Shown here piece after piece: positions 9,051 through 16,607 of a DNA stretch of 64,000 nt. Origin of the DNA: Clostridiales bacterium (GTDB lineage Bacteria; Bacillota; Clostridia; Peptostreptococcales; Anaerovoracaceae); NCBI GenBank assembly GCA_012513435.1, contig JAAZCE010000022.1, positions 1 to 64,000 on the forward strand, given 5' to 3'. The first letter of the stretch is position 1. The number at the start of each line of letters is the position of its first letter. Under the pieces are notes generated by a model. That model ran no database searches. It was not told the DNA's origin and saw only the letters and a program-made list of their open reading frames with translations. The position numbers were made by a program, and so were the translations under genes.

Positions 9051-10274
9051 CTAAACCATCCATATTGGCACAATATAATTGTCTTTATCAATCGCAGAAA
9101 GCTCCGGCTTCATACAAATCACTGCACCTTTAGAACGCGGAGTAGAAGCTCTATCCAATAGATTAAATACCTTAACAAGCTCTGACCCCGGATTTGAAGT
9201 CTTCTTGATTTCGATTGGATTAAGAACTCCATCATGCTCTAGCACAATATCAATTTCCTTCGAATCCTTATCGCGATAATAATAAATGAATGGTTCCTTA
9301 CCACTATTCAAATAAGTCTTCATTATCTCCGCCACAACATAATTCTCAAGTATCACGCCATTCATGGCGCCACTTTCCAAAGTCTCGGCACTGCTCCACT
9401 TTGTCAAATAGCAAACCAAGCCTGTATCATAAAAATACAATTTCGGGGTCTTTACCAATCGCTTTAAAAGATTGTTGGAATATGGATGCAAATAGAATAT
9501 AATACCCAATGTTTCCAATATCCCCAACCAGCTTTTCACTTGTTTTTGATTAATATCTGCATCTCTGGCGATATCTGCTATATTCAGCATTTGACCGCAT
9601 CTCGCCGCTACTGCTGTAATAAAATGCAGAAACTTCAATGAGTCGATTGCGTCTGATAATTCTTTTACATCTCTCTCAATATATGTGGTCAAATAACTGC
9701 TGTAAAAAATTTGGTTATTGCTGTTCTGACCGCTTACAATAGCCGGCATAGAACCTCTAAAAATCCGCCCAAAGATATCTCGGGTATCAGCCTTTTTTCT
9801 TTCCTTGCCTCTTGCTTTCAGCGCACCTATATCAATAGTAAAAGGCTCCATTTCCCCGTAACATATTTCCGCCTGTGTCAAGGATGTCAACGAAAGAACC
9901 GCAACCCTTCCCGCTAACGACTCCTGAACTCCGCGCATCAGCTTAAATACCTGCGAACCTGTAAGCCAAAATGCTCCGGAATCATGATTCTTGTCTACAT
10001 GTATTTTTATATAAGCAAATAGCTCCGGCGCATACTGAATCTCATCAATCAATATCGGCGATTTATGCAGCTGCAAAAAGAGCTCAGGGTCAGTCTTTGC
10101 AAGATTTCTCTCGTTCAAATCGTCCAACGATACGTAGCCTCTGTCTGTGCCTGCCATTAGCTTCTGAAGCATCGTGGTTTTTCCCACCTGTCTAGGCCCG
10201 GTTACCAGTACGACCGGATATTCTTTTGTCACTTCAGAAACTACTTTTTCCAAATTCCTTGATATATAGTTCAT
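9051..10274 (-). CDS. AAA-type ATPase with DUF4143 domain
   Basis: 407 residues. N-terminal AAA ATPase: Walker A GPRQVGKTT near residue 26, Walker B-like PILIDEIQYAPELF, sensor WLTGSQVFKLM, and TSLTQAEICYG. The C-terminal DUF4143 domain starts around residue 210 with DIARDADINQKQVKSWLGIL (winged-helix-like) and ends with a PD-(D/E)XK-like fold segment YYYRDKDSKEIDIVLEHDG...NPIEIKKTSN. The family is very widespread in anaerobes and its function is unresolved; links with toxin or defence functions are guesses. Start at 10274 has GGGAG five bases upstream. Expression probably depends on the pair of GCCGAA inverted repeats just upstream. Confidence 0.85.
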   Translation of the reverse strand: MNYISRNLEKVVSEVTKEYPVVLVTGPRQVGKTTMLQKLMAGTDRGYVSLDDLNERNLAKTDPELFLQLHKSPILIDEIQYAPELFAYIKIHVDKNHDSGAFWLTGSQVFKLMRGVQESLAGRVAVLSLTSLTQAEICYGEMEPFTIDIGALKARGKERKKADTRDIFGRIFRGSMPAIVSGQNSNNQIFYSSYLTTYIERDVKELSDAIDSLKFLHFITAVAARCGQMLNIADIARDADINQKQVKSWLGILETLGIIFYLHPYSNNLLKRLVKTPKLYFYDTGLVCYLTKWSSAETLESGAMNGVILENYVVAEIMKTYLNSGKEPFIYYYRDKDSKEIDIVLEHDGVLNPIEIKKTSNPGSELVKVFNLLDRASTPRSKGAVICMKPELSAIDKDNYIVPIWMV

Positions 10275-10283
10275 ATAAGCTCC

Positions 10284-10389
10284 CTTCGGCTAATTCGTAT
10301 TATAATTACATATTAGCCGAAGTATTTAAAAAAAGCAAGTATATTTCGGCTATTATATATTATGATTCTACATTGGCCGAAATATACTT
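10284..10389. promoter_or_regulatory. Two consecutive inverted repeats with GCCGAA cores
   Basis: Four half-sites occur in 106 bp. Pair 1 is CTTCGGCTAAT at 10284-10294 and its exact complement at 10312-10322 (17-nt spacer). Pair 2 is AAGTATATTTCGGC at 10337-10350 and its exact complement at 10376-10389 (25-nt spacer). The spacers are AT-rich; that of pair 1 contains TATAAT on the minus strand (10299-10304 region) with no good -35, and the ATPase ATG lies 10 nt beyond the pair. This looks like a multi-site operator or activator array for the ATPase gene. Confidence 0.65.
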
Positions 10390-10425
10390 ACCCATTCCCT
10401 AATTATTTATGAATTCTAAAATTAT

Positions 10426-10839
10426 TCATCTAAATCCACGGAACTGAATCCGTTTCATGCTTTCACACGCTAATTTAATCCACTCAAATTCAGCTTTATC
10501 TACACCGGTTTCTAATTTTGCAACTTCACATTTGAGCATCCATATATTTGTAAGCTCCCAAGCACCAACAGATTCATTGCTTTTGCCATCTAAAAGTACA
10601 ATCTCAATCTTCTTGTATGTAGCTGCCTCTGTATTGCTGCCAAGAATACAGTCTATGAATTGTTTATTGCTAGAGCAGCCACGCCTTAGTGTAATAGCGC
10701 TGTGCTTCATAGGACTCGGCTGCACAATTCGATTGACTTCACCTCGAAATTCAATCGCTTCATCTGCCAGTTCTCCTCCACTTAATTCTGCAAATTCAGC
10801 ACACACCAGTCCATCAATTATAATATTGTAATGGTACAT
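10426..10839 (-). CDS. Phage tail-tube (T4 gp19-like) protein, isolated
   Basis: 137 residues from the chosen start. The sequence follows the pattern of the T4 gp19-like tail-tube family found in contractile phage tails and extracellular injection systems: YNIIIDGLVCAEFAELSG, then IVQPSPMKHSAITLRRGCSS, then KIEIVLLDGKSNESVGAWEL, TNIWMLKCEVAKLETG and EFEWIKLACESMKRI. Such subunits stack as hexameric rings. No other tail, sheath, baseplate, ClpV or spike gene occurs near it. It lies 46 nt downstream of cheW on the same strand and is probably co-transcribed. Start at 10839 (AAGGGTG eight bases upstream); two upstream in-frame ATGs overlap or abut the cheW end and lack a site. Fold assignment is by motif reading only; function in this setting is unknown. 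Confidence 0.65.
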   Translation of the reverse strand: MYHYNIIIDGLVCAEFAELSGGELADEAIEFRGEVNRIVQPSPMKHSAITLRRGCSSNKQFIDCILGSNTEAATYKKIEIVLLDGKSNESVGAWELTNIWMLKCEVAKLETGVDKAEFEWIKLACESMKRIQFRGFR

Positions 10840-10885
10840 TCGCTTTTCACCCTTTTCACTGTCTCTTCTTCTCAGATTCATTCTG

Positions 10886-11371
10886 TTAAAGAGATACACT
10901 TGTCAAAATCCCAAGCTCATCTCTTCCTATGATTTTACGTGTATCTATTAAGAGCGCAATCTGACTTTTTAATTTTGCGATACCGCGAAGATAGTTGATA
11001 CCATCTCCAGACATTTGCGGCGGAGATACGATGGCATCCTCCGCAATGGAAATCACTTCATCGACCTCGTCCACAATAAACCCAATATTCTTCTTTTGAA
11101 TACTTGCTACAATAATGCAGGTACGTTCATTGTAATCCGCTTCCACCTTACCCATACGCAAACGCATATCAACGAGTGGAATAATAGATCCCTGAAATTC
11201 AATCATACCTTTTGCATAATGCGGAAATCCCGGGATTGGTGTAATTTCCTGCATTTCAATTATTTGCACTATATCCATAAGCGGAATACCAAAAAGCTGT
11301 TGAGCTGTAAAGAATGTAAGATATTTTCCGTCCATTTGACTCGTGGTCTTTTCCATATCCAGTTGCGTCAT
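10886..11371 (-). CDS. CheW-like chemotaxis coupling protein
   Basis: 161 residues, one CheW domain: KYLTFFTAQQLFGIPLMDIV, IIEMQEITPIPGFPHYAKGM, IEFQGSIIPLVDMRLRMG, TCIIVASIQKKNIGFIVDEV and GINYLRGIAKLKSQIALLID. CheW couples methyl-accepting receptors to CheA kinase at the membrane. AGGAGG lies 8 nt before the start. No cheA, receptor or other chemotaxis gene is in the window, so this is an orphan copy. Its only same-strand partner is the gp19-like gene behind it. It could serve a distant chemosensory system or be a scaffold for the tail-tube-like protein. Confidence 0.9.
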   Translation of the reverse strand: MTQLDMEKTTSQMDGKYLTFFTAQQLFGIPLMDIVQIIEMQEITPIPGFPHYAKGMIEFQGSIIPLVDMRLRMGKVEADYNERTCIIVASIQKKNIGFIVDEVDEVISIAEDAIVSPPQMSGDGINYLRGIAKLKSQIALLIDTRKIIGRDELGILTSVSL

Positions 11372-11464
11372 AGTCGAATCCTCCTGTTATTGTGACTATC
11401 TATTATATTCAAATATATCATATATTTCGATTCTAGGGAATATTATAATGAATGGTACAGTAAT

Positions 11465-11502
11465 AAAAAAGAACTCCGCTCCGTTATCAACAAAAGCAGA
11501 GT
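11465..11502 (-). terminator. Terminator of the catalase pseudogene
   Basis: On the minus strand ACTCTGCT (11502-11495) pairs with AGCGGAGT (11480-11473, one G-U), followed by C and six U. It lies 14 nt beyond the stop of the manganese-catalase remnant. Confidence 0.7.
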
Positions 11503-11515
11503 CATTTTCACTCTC

Positions 11516-12059
11516 TTACTTACATGGTTTTGCCCTCAAATCAAATTCAGGGTTTATAGCATAGAAATTCTTGCTGTTAAGGTTATCCTGCACAACTCTC
11601 AGTGCCTCTCCAAATCTCTGGAAATGAACAACTTCCCTTTCTCTAAGGTAACGCATAGGATCGATGACATCAGGGTCATCTACCATTCTCAAAATATTGT
11701 CATAGGTCGTTCTCGTTTTTTGTTCCGCAGCCATATCTTCAATTAAATCGGTAATAGCATCTCCCTTGGATGCGAATGACAATGCATCGAACGGGAATCC
11801 TGCTGCCGCCTGAGGATAAACACCTGCGGTGTGATCTACAAAATGGGTTTCAAGGCCTGCCTCTTTTATCTGCTCTATGGTCATATCCTTGGTCAGTTGA
11901 TGAACTATGGTACTGACCATTTCAAGATGCGCAAGTTCCTCCGTCCGTCAGTGTCGCAATACCTTCCTTATACGGCATCGAATACCTCTGTGACAAGTAG
12001 CGCTGCGAGGCGGCCAGCTCGCCATCAGGTCCTGCACCAATAATAATCACATCGTACAT
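11516..12059 (-). pseudogene. Manganese catalase / CotJC remnant: chimeric start plus frameshift
   Basis: Two reading frames together give a CotJC-type manganese catalase. Frame 1 begins at 12059 (GGAGAG nearby) and reads MYDVIIIGAGPDGELAAS, then YLSQRYSMPYKEG, and stops at TGA near 11925. Frame 2 continues EELAHLEMVSTIVHQLTK to the normal-looking C-terminus with YLREREVVHFQRFGEALR. The family expects DIGTEELAH at the junction; only D then a single base remain, implying loss of 8 nt near 11941-11943. The first eleven codons are not catalase-like: they match the FAD-binding start of thioredoxin reductases (MYDVIIIGAGP), replacing about 28 N-terminal residues. So the gene seems chimeric as well as frameshifted. 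Metal ligands in GEL, EELAH and the REREVVH region are still recognisable. Sequencing error could explain the frameshift but not the chimera. Confidence 0.8.
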
Positions 12060-12204
12060 GTTTCTCTCCTCATATGTTTTATTTTAGTTTAGTTTAGTTT
12101 ATTATCATACCTTTGTTTAATGCTTTTATTATCCGCTTTGTTCTAAATTGCATTTACTATATCACTCCCGGATAACTTGCTATTTAAAATATCCATTAAA
12201 AACA

Positions 12205-12402
12205 TCAGTTCTCAACCGTAAATATATCCTCAATTGCAATATTAAACACCTTTGCAATATTCCACGCTAAAACTAATGACGGGTTGTATTTACCCTTTTC
12301 AAGATTGCCAATGGTTTCCCTCCTTACACCTACTCTATTTGCCAATTCCTCTTGCTTCATATCGTATTTAGCTCTGTATTCTCTGATTCTATTCTTTATC
12401 AT
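12205..12402 (-). CDS. Small XRE-family HTH regulator
   Basis: 65 residues, almost entirely a Cro/CI helix-turn-helix: IKNRIREYRAKYDMKQEELA, NRVGVRRETIGNLEKGKYNP, then SLVLAWNIAKVFNIAIEDIF. Proteins of this size act as DNA-binding repressors, often of their own operon. The start at 12402 (GAGGGC seven bases upstream) overlaps the end of the upstream membrane-protein gene by 14 nt, so the two are translationally coupled. The pair HTH plus small membrane protein is common in Firmicutes; the target is unknown. Confidence 0.88.
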   Translation of the reverse strand: MIKNRIREYRAKYDMKQEELANRVGVRRETIGNLEKGKYNPSLVLAWNIAKVFNIAIEDIFTVEN

Positions 12403-12616
12403 GATCAAGCCCTCGACTTTCCATGATGCCATAATATGCTACGGATAAACTGTAAATCAGTATGGAAGTAGTCCAGCCAATAAGGCATCCAAATAAAAGT
12501 GCCTCATTACCGGCATTTGAAATTGCAAAGAAGTTGATCAATGTTCCTAAAGCTGTTACAATCATCCCACAACAAAATGCCCTTGCGGAGGATTTGTTCA
12601 TGTATTCTTCAAGCAT
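12389..12616 (-). CDS. Small two-span membrane protein
   Basis: 75 residues. Two hydrophobic segments, roughly 15-35 (FCCGMIVTALGTLINFFAIS) and 41-63 (LLFGCLIGWTTSILIYSLSV), are joined by a short polar turn; the tail is acidic. I do not recognise a named family. It precedes and overlaps the HTH gene. Start chosen at the first ATG, preceded by AAGATGAG; a second ATG five codons later is possible. It may be a small sensor or partner of the HTH regulator. Confidence 0.65.
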   Translation of the reverse strand: MLEEYMNKSSARAFCCGMIVTALGTLINFFAISNAGNEALLFGCLIGWTTSILIYSLSVAYYGIMESRGLDHDKE

Positions 12617-12731
12617 CTCATCTTATTATATCAAGCACAAAACTTTGCTCAATAAAACTTACATTATAAAAAAGTCAATTCCATAACGTCGCAAACCATT
12701 TTATGGTACACTATACATAACCTTTATTTTG

Positions 12732-13691
12732 TTAAGTCAGAAGCCTTACCTTCGTGTACTTGCCTTCCTCTGATCTTATCTCAAGCCCTATATCAAGCTG
12801 CCTGCAAAGCTCCTTTACTATATAAAGACCCATGCCTGTACTCTTTCCATGAGCTCTGCCGTTGCTCCCGGAAAAACCCCGGTCGGTGACCCTTTTCACC
12901 TCGTGTGCCGGTATCCCTATACCATCGTCCTCGACCGTAATTACCCCTTGATCTGCCATCATTTTTACATGACAGCCCGGACAATATTTGCCACAGTTTA
13001 TCAAAAGCTGCTTGAATATGAACAGCAGCGATTTGCTGTCGGTATGCATCTTGAAATCGCCTGTTACCTCTATGCTTATATCGGCGGCAATCAGTATCTC
13101 CATCTGGCTCTTGGCTGCTTCATCCATCAGCTCAGCAACTCTGACCTCTTTGATCTGCGTGTCCTTTTCTATGCTGCGCATCCGTGCATAGTAGAGAATG
13201 CTTTCCGTGAGATTGTCCGCCCGCTTCAACTCCCGCCTCAGCTTACGCACATCCCCGTCGTTATCAAGAATCAGCGAACATGCCGTCAGCGGTGTTTTTA
13301 TCTCATGTATCCAGCTTTCCACGTAATCCCTGTATTCATCCTGCTCCCTCATGGCATCCTCCACAATCCCAATTGCAGAGCGAGAAACCGTTTTCATAAT
13401 ATCGTAGTACTGCCTTTCTGTAACATTACCGGGACTTGGCATGACCTCGCCCAGCAGATATTTCTTATCCAACTGCTCGATGATCCTCGCCAGCTTGACT
13501 ATCCGCCGCCGCTCTGTCGCATAGCTGCATATGAGCCAAAGCATCACAAAAACGGTAGCAAGGACCTCCGACATAATGATAATCTCTAAAGTGCCACCCA
13601 TAAGCACCATTATTATCGCAAAGCTCACCATGCCTATTCCTATAAAACAGAGGGTCACGCCCTTTGAGCAACTATATTCCTTTATATTCAT
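12732..13691 (-). CDS. BceS-like intramembrane-sensing histidine kinase
   Basis: 319 residues. Two membrane segments near the N-terminus (about 12-32 and 35-55) are separated by only a few residues, the hallmark of intramembrane-sensing kinases that detect the transporter rather than a ligand. The phospho-acceptor box is YVESWIHEIKTPLTACSLIL around residue 130. The ATPase part has an N-box variant LLINCGKYCPGC, G1 VEDDGIGIPAHEVKRV and G2 STGMGLYIVKELC. It follows the response regulator and bceAB on the same strand. Probably senses peptide-antibiotic flux through the transporter and phosphorylates the neighbouring regulator. The N-box has GKY where most have AIKY, still within the family. Confidence 0.9.
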   Translation of the reverse strand: MNIKEYSCSKGVTLCFIGIGMVSFAIIMVLMGGTLEIIIMSEVLATVFVMLWLICSYATERRRIVKLARIIEQLDKKYLLGEVMPSPGNVTERQYYDIMKTVSRSAIGIVEDAMREQDEYRDYVESWIHEIKTPLTACSLILDNDGDVRKLRRELKRADNLTESILYYARMRSIEKDTQIKEVRVAELMDEAAKSQMEILIAADISIEVTGDFKMHTDSKSLLFIFKQLLINCGKYCPGCHVKMMADQGVITVEDDGIGIPAHEVKRVTDRGFSGSNGRAHGKSTGMGLYIVKELCRQLDIGLEIRSEEGKYTKVRLLT

Positions 13692-13748
13692 AAAAAGTCA
13701 ACCTCCTGTCTATATAGCGACTGGTTTCTCTGCCTGATAAGCTGCAAC

Positions 13749-14360
13749 TCACAACCTATATCCCACGCCCCTGACTGTCCTGATATATCCCTCTGCTCCC
13801 AGACTTTTCAGCTTTTCCCGAAGCCTGCTTATATTGACGTAAAGCGTATTTTCGTCTATGTAAAGTCTGTTGTTCCAAAGTTCCTCGATGATTTCTTTTC
13901 TGCTGCAAAGCTCCTTCTTCATCAGGCAGCAAAGTATCCTCATCTCGTTTTTAGTAAGCTCCGTGCTTTTATCTTTAAAGGAAAGGGTCAGGTCGGTCAA
14001 ATTCAGGGCGATATCGCGGACCGTCATCACTGAGCTGTCCTTACGCCTCAGCAGTCTTGCTATTCGTGCCAGAAGCACAGAGGAGTTGTAAGGTTTACGG
14101 ATATAGTCGTCTGCGCCTACCCCAAAGCCGAGAATCTCATCCTCGGATGTATCTCTGGCTGTTAAAAATATCACCGGAACATCCGACTGTTGCCTGAGCC
14201 TGCGGCAGATGGCATACCCGCTCTCCTCCGGCAGATTGATATCCAAAAGTGCCAAATCGCATGGTGGCTCATCCACCGCCTGATAGCCATTGGCTCGCAG
14301 CAGAGTCGTCAGTTCTCTTTTTATGCTTTCGTCGTCCTCTATGAGCAGTATTTTTTCCAT
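13749..14360 (-). CDS. BceR-like OmpR-family response regulator
   Basis: 203 residues. Receiver domain: KILLIEDDESIKREL (acidic pocket), phosphorylated Asp in LALLDINLPEESGYAICRRL, and the conserved K in GADDYIRKPYNSSVLLARI. The C-terminal winged-helix DNA-binding domain ends LREKLKSLGAEGYIRTVRGVGYRL. The Asp-bearing loop is shortened between residues 30 and 40 compared with most OmpR regulators (ANGYQAVDEPPCDLALLD). The start at 14360 follows AGGGTG by seven bases. Probable target: the bceAB promoter region upstream. Operon partner of the kinase 57 nt downstream. Confidence 0.92.
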   Translation of the reverse strand: MEKILLIEDDESIKRELTTLLRANGYQAVDEPPCDLALLDINLPEESGYAICRRLRQQSDVPVIFLTARDTSEDEILGFGVGADDYIRKPYNSSVLLARIARLLRRKDSSVMTVRDIALNLTDLTLSFKDKSTELTKNEMRILCCLMKKELCSRKEIIEELWNNRLYIDENTLYVNISRLREKLKSLGAEGYIRTVRGVGYRL

Positions 14361-14618
14361 TTTTACACACCCTAATATCCATATAAACAATTATCATCAT
14401 AGCAGCATAATAAATTGCTGCTACCTTCATTCACATTCTGTCATTTTGCATATACTATAATTATGACGCATCATATCAAAAATTCAACTACATTTTTTAT
14501 ACCCAATTTCTTCATTTCTCCGGCAAACATCTATTTCTGTCCTCTACACACAGAAAGCCGGCTCCGGGCAAAGCTTCTCTGCGCTTACACCCTTGCCGAC
14601 TTATTTTCCTTGTAAACT

Positions 14619-16607
14619 TTAGGATTCCCTATGCACCACGTTCCGCTTGGCTATCAAATAAGTAGCCATGAAATACAATGCATATATTATTATCATAGCT
14701 GCTGTAATGATTCCTGCTATCACATATATCATTCCTGTTCCACTGTCTACTCCGCCCTGCTTCAGTACATCCCCGCAGAGATAAGCCGTAGGAAAGCTCA
14801 TAAGTATCGGTACTGCAAATGGTAGGAAGAAAAAGCTGAATATCTGCCGGAATAAGGTCCTGCTTTGCTCCTTGGCACTTGCTCCAAGCTGAAAGAGTAT
14901 CCGGTATCTTTGCTTATCTTCATTCAGTCCCGACAAGGTCTTGAGTGCCAGTATAGCCATTGCCATAAAGATGAACACCACTGCAATATATATGGCTCCT
15001 ATGACAAATATGGCAGAAAAATTGTTCCTGTCTATTCTCGCATACTCTTTGATATAATAATCACACAGCTGTGTGTCTACACTGGCCTCGTTATACTCTA
15101 TCGTTCCCGGATAAGACAAATCATCTCGCATAGACACTGCATCGTATCTGTCCTTAACCATATCGTATGCTTCGCAGTCTGAGGCAATCTTCAGACCTGA
15201 GACGGCTTCATCCGGCACTATAGCCAGCACATACGTGAAAAAGAACATATTGCCTTCTATCATTCCTTTGTACGGATAGGTCTTGTCTCCAAGAGGCAGA
15301 TTTGCTTTGGAAAAGTCCAAGTTTTTCACCTGACCTTCGTATGCTACTATCTTGAATCCATCCTCAAGGTCCACAGGCTTATGCCCCAACGCCGTCCACA
15401 GCTTGTTAAAATCGCTTTCCGATATCACCGTATCGGTCATAGCTGTATATCCTTCGCCTTTCCATGGAGTAAAGCTGTAGAGATAATTATCTCCCGTATC
15501 GTATATCTTGTACTTAACCTTATCTTTTATCTTCGAATACCTGTCGATGATTTGCTCTCCCTCTTCAATGCTTATAGGGCTTTTCTCGTCATTGCTGTCA
15601 TCAAAATTATAATGGTCGTACATCATCGTCACATCAAAGGGATAATATTTATCTATAGTCAGCTGCTCACTTATTTTCTCTGTAAATGACACATTGGCAC
15701 CTATTATGGCAAAGGCCAACAATAAAGCCAGTATCCCCGCCATTATTGAATTGGAGTTCAGCTTTCCCGAAAGCTGCCTTAAAGTAAAGGTATTGGTTCC
15801 CATATTGCAAAGTTTTTTATTTTTTAGCATCAAGTTTGCTACACTTCTCGCAAGAGCTATGTGCATGATAACTATTGCTACTGCAATAACCCCTATGCTT
15901 ACAAATATACCTGTAGTGCCTCCTGAACTGGTAAATATAGCTTTAATGGAATTTCGAAAAACAAATACGCTTACAACTATTGCTGCCATTGCCATCAGCA
16001 TCACAATGAGCCAAAATACAGGATGCTTGACCTTCTTATCTACCATCCTGTCCCCGTGGATAAGGTCATATATCTTGACCTTTCGAAGATACAGTGCCGA
16101 TGCTACAGAGGATAAGAGAAACATTCCACAGACGAGAACTACTGTAAGAAGCAGTCCCTTAAGAGAATAATCCGCAAACGCCAGCTCTATTTCCATGAGC
16201 CTTGTCATGATAGCCATCATCCCCTGATATATGAACAGTCCCAAGGCAATGCCCACAGCCAGAGCCGCCACACACATAAGCATGGTTTCCATGATAAAAA
16301 TATTGAGGATATTCCTTCTCGTCATGCCTAATGTAAGATATGTTCCGAACTCCCGCTTCCTCAGCTTCAGCATAAATGAGGTGGCATATCCGAGAATAAA
16401 GGCTACAATGAGAGCCACGAATATCGTAATGGCTATCAGTCCCGGCATAAGAGAGTCCATCATCTCGGCATTTTTCAGCATTTGCTTGCTGAATATCACG
16501 TTGTTTATAGCGAACATCAGTGCCACCGTCAGGGATACAGTAATAAAGTATATCAAGTAATTCCCCAGTTGGCGTTTGACATTTCGCCTGGCCAGCTTAG
16601 TGAACAT
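14619..16607 (-). CDS. BceB-type ABC transporter permease (FtsX family)
   Basis: About 662 residues. Ten membrane spans: four near the N-terminus (starting LIYFITVSLTVALMFAINNV), two FtsX domains, and a large extracytoplasmic domain of about 200 residues between spans 7 and 8 (after FTEKISEQLTIDKYYPFD). This is the BceB/VraG architecture, which binds bacitracin-like peptides or their lipid complexes. The permease works with the ATPase encoded just upstream; the reading frames overlap by about 11 nt. The chosen ATG has GGGAGG eight bases upstream; an ATG two codons earlier and a GTG before that are alternatives. The 14405-14618 gap behind it holds a small perfect hairpin (14401-14422) but no clear terminator. 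Confidence 0.9.
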   Translation of the reverse strand: MFTKLARRNVKRQLGNYLIYFITVSLTVALMFAINNVIFSKQMLKNAEMMDSLMPGLIAITIFVALIVAFILGYATSFMLKLRKREFGTYLTLGMTRRNILNIFIMETMLMCVAALAVGIALGLFIYQGMMAIMTRLMEIELAFADYSLKGLLLTVVLVCGMFLLSSVASALYLRKVKIYDLIHGDRMVDKKVKHPVFWLIVMLMAMAAIVVSVFVFRNSIKAIFTSSGGTTGIFVSIGVIAVAIVIMHIALARSVANLMLKNKKLCNMGTNTFTLRQLSGKLNSNSIMAGILALLLAFAIIGANVSFTEKISEQLTIDKYYPFDVTMMYDHYNFDDSNDEKSPISIEEGEQIIDRYSKIKDKVKYKIYDTGDNYLYSFTPWKGEGYTAMTDTVISESDFNKLWTALGHKPVDLEDGFKIVAYEGQVKNLDFSKANLPLGDKTYPYKGMIEGNMFFFTYVLAIVPDEAVSGLKIASDCEAYDMVKDRYDAVSMRDDLSYPGTIEYNEASVDTQLCDYYIKEYARIDRNNFSAIFVIGAIYIAVVFIFMAMAILALKTLSGLNEDKQRYRILFQLGASAKEQSRTLFRQIFSFFFLPFAVPILMSFPTAYLCGDVLKQGGVDSGTGMIYVIAGIITAAMIIIYALYFMATYLIAKRNVVHRES

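Noticed and set aside
12075-12110. TTTAG tandem repeat upstream of the catalase remnant
   Set aside because: Only three to four short copies in an AT-rich gap; easily explained by chance or slippage.
8576-12700. A prophage or complete contractile injection system around the tail-tube-like gene
   Set aside because: No integrase, capsid, terminase, sheath, baseplate or lysis gene is found; neighbours are cheW, a DUF4143 ATPase and a catalase remnant.
12849-13589. 246-codon open frame on the plus strand
   Set aside because: It is antisense to the histidine kinase gene, rich in Cys, His and Tyr with no domain pattern; a shadow frame.
15694-16170. 158-codon plus-strand frame
   Set aside because: Antisense to the bceB permease; its hydrophobic look follows from the complement of membrane-span codons.
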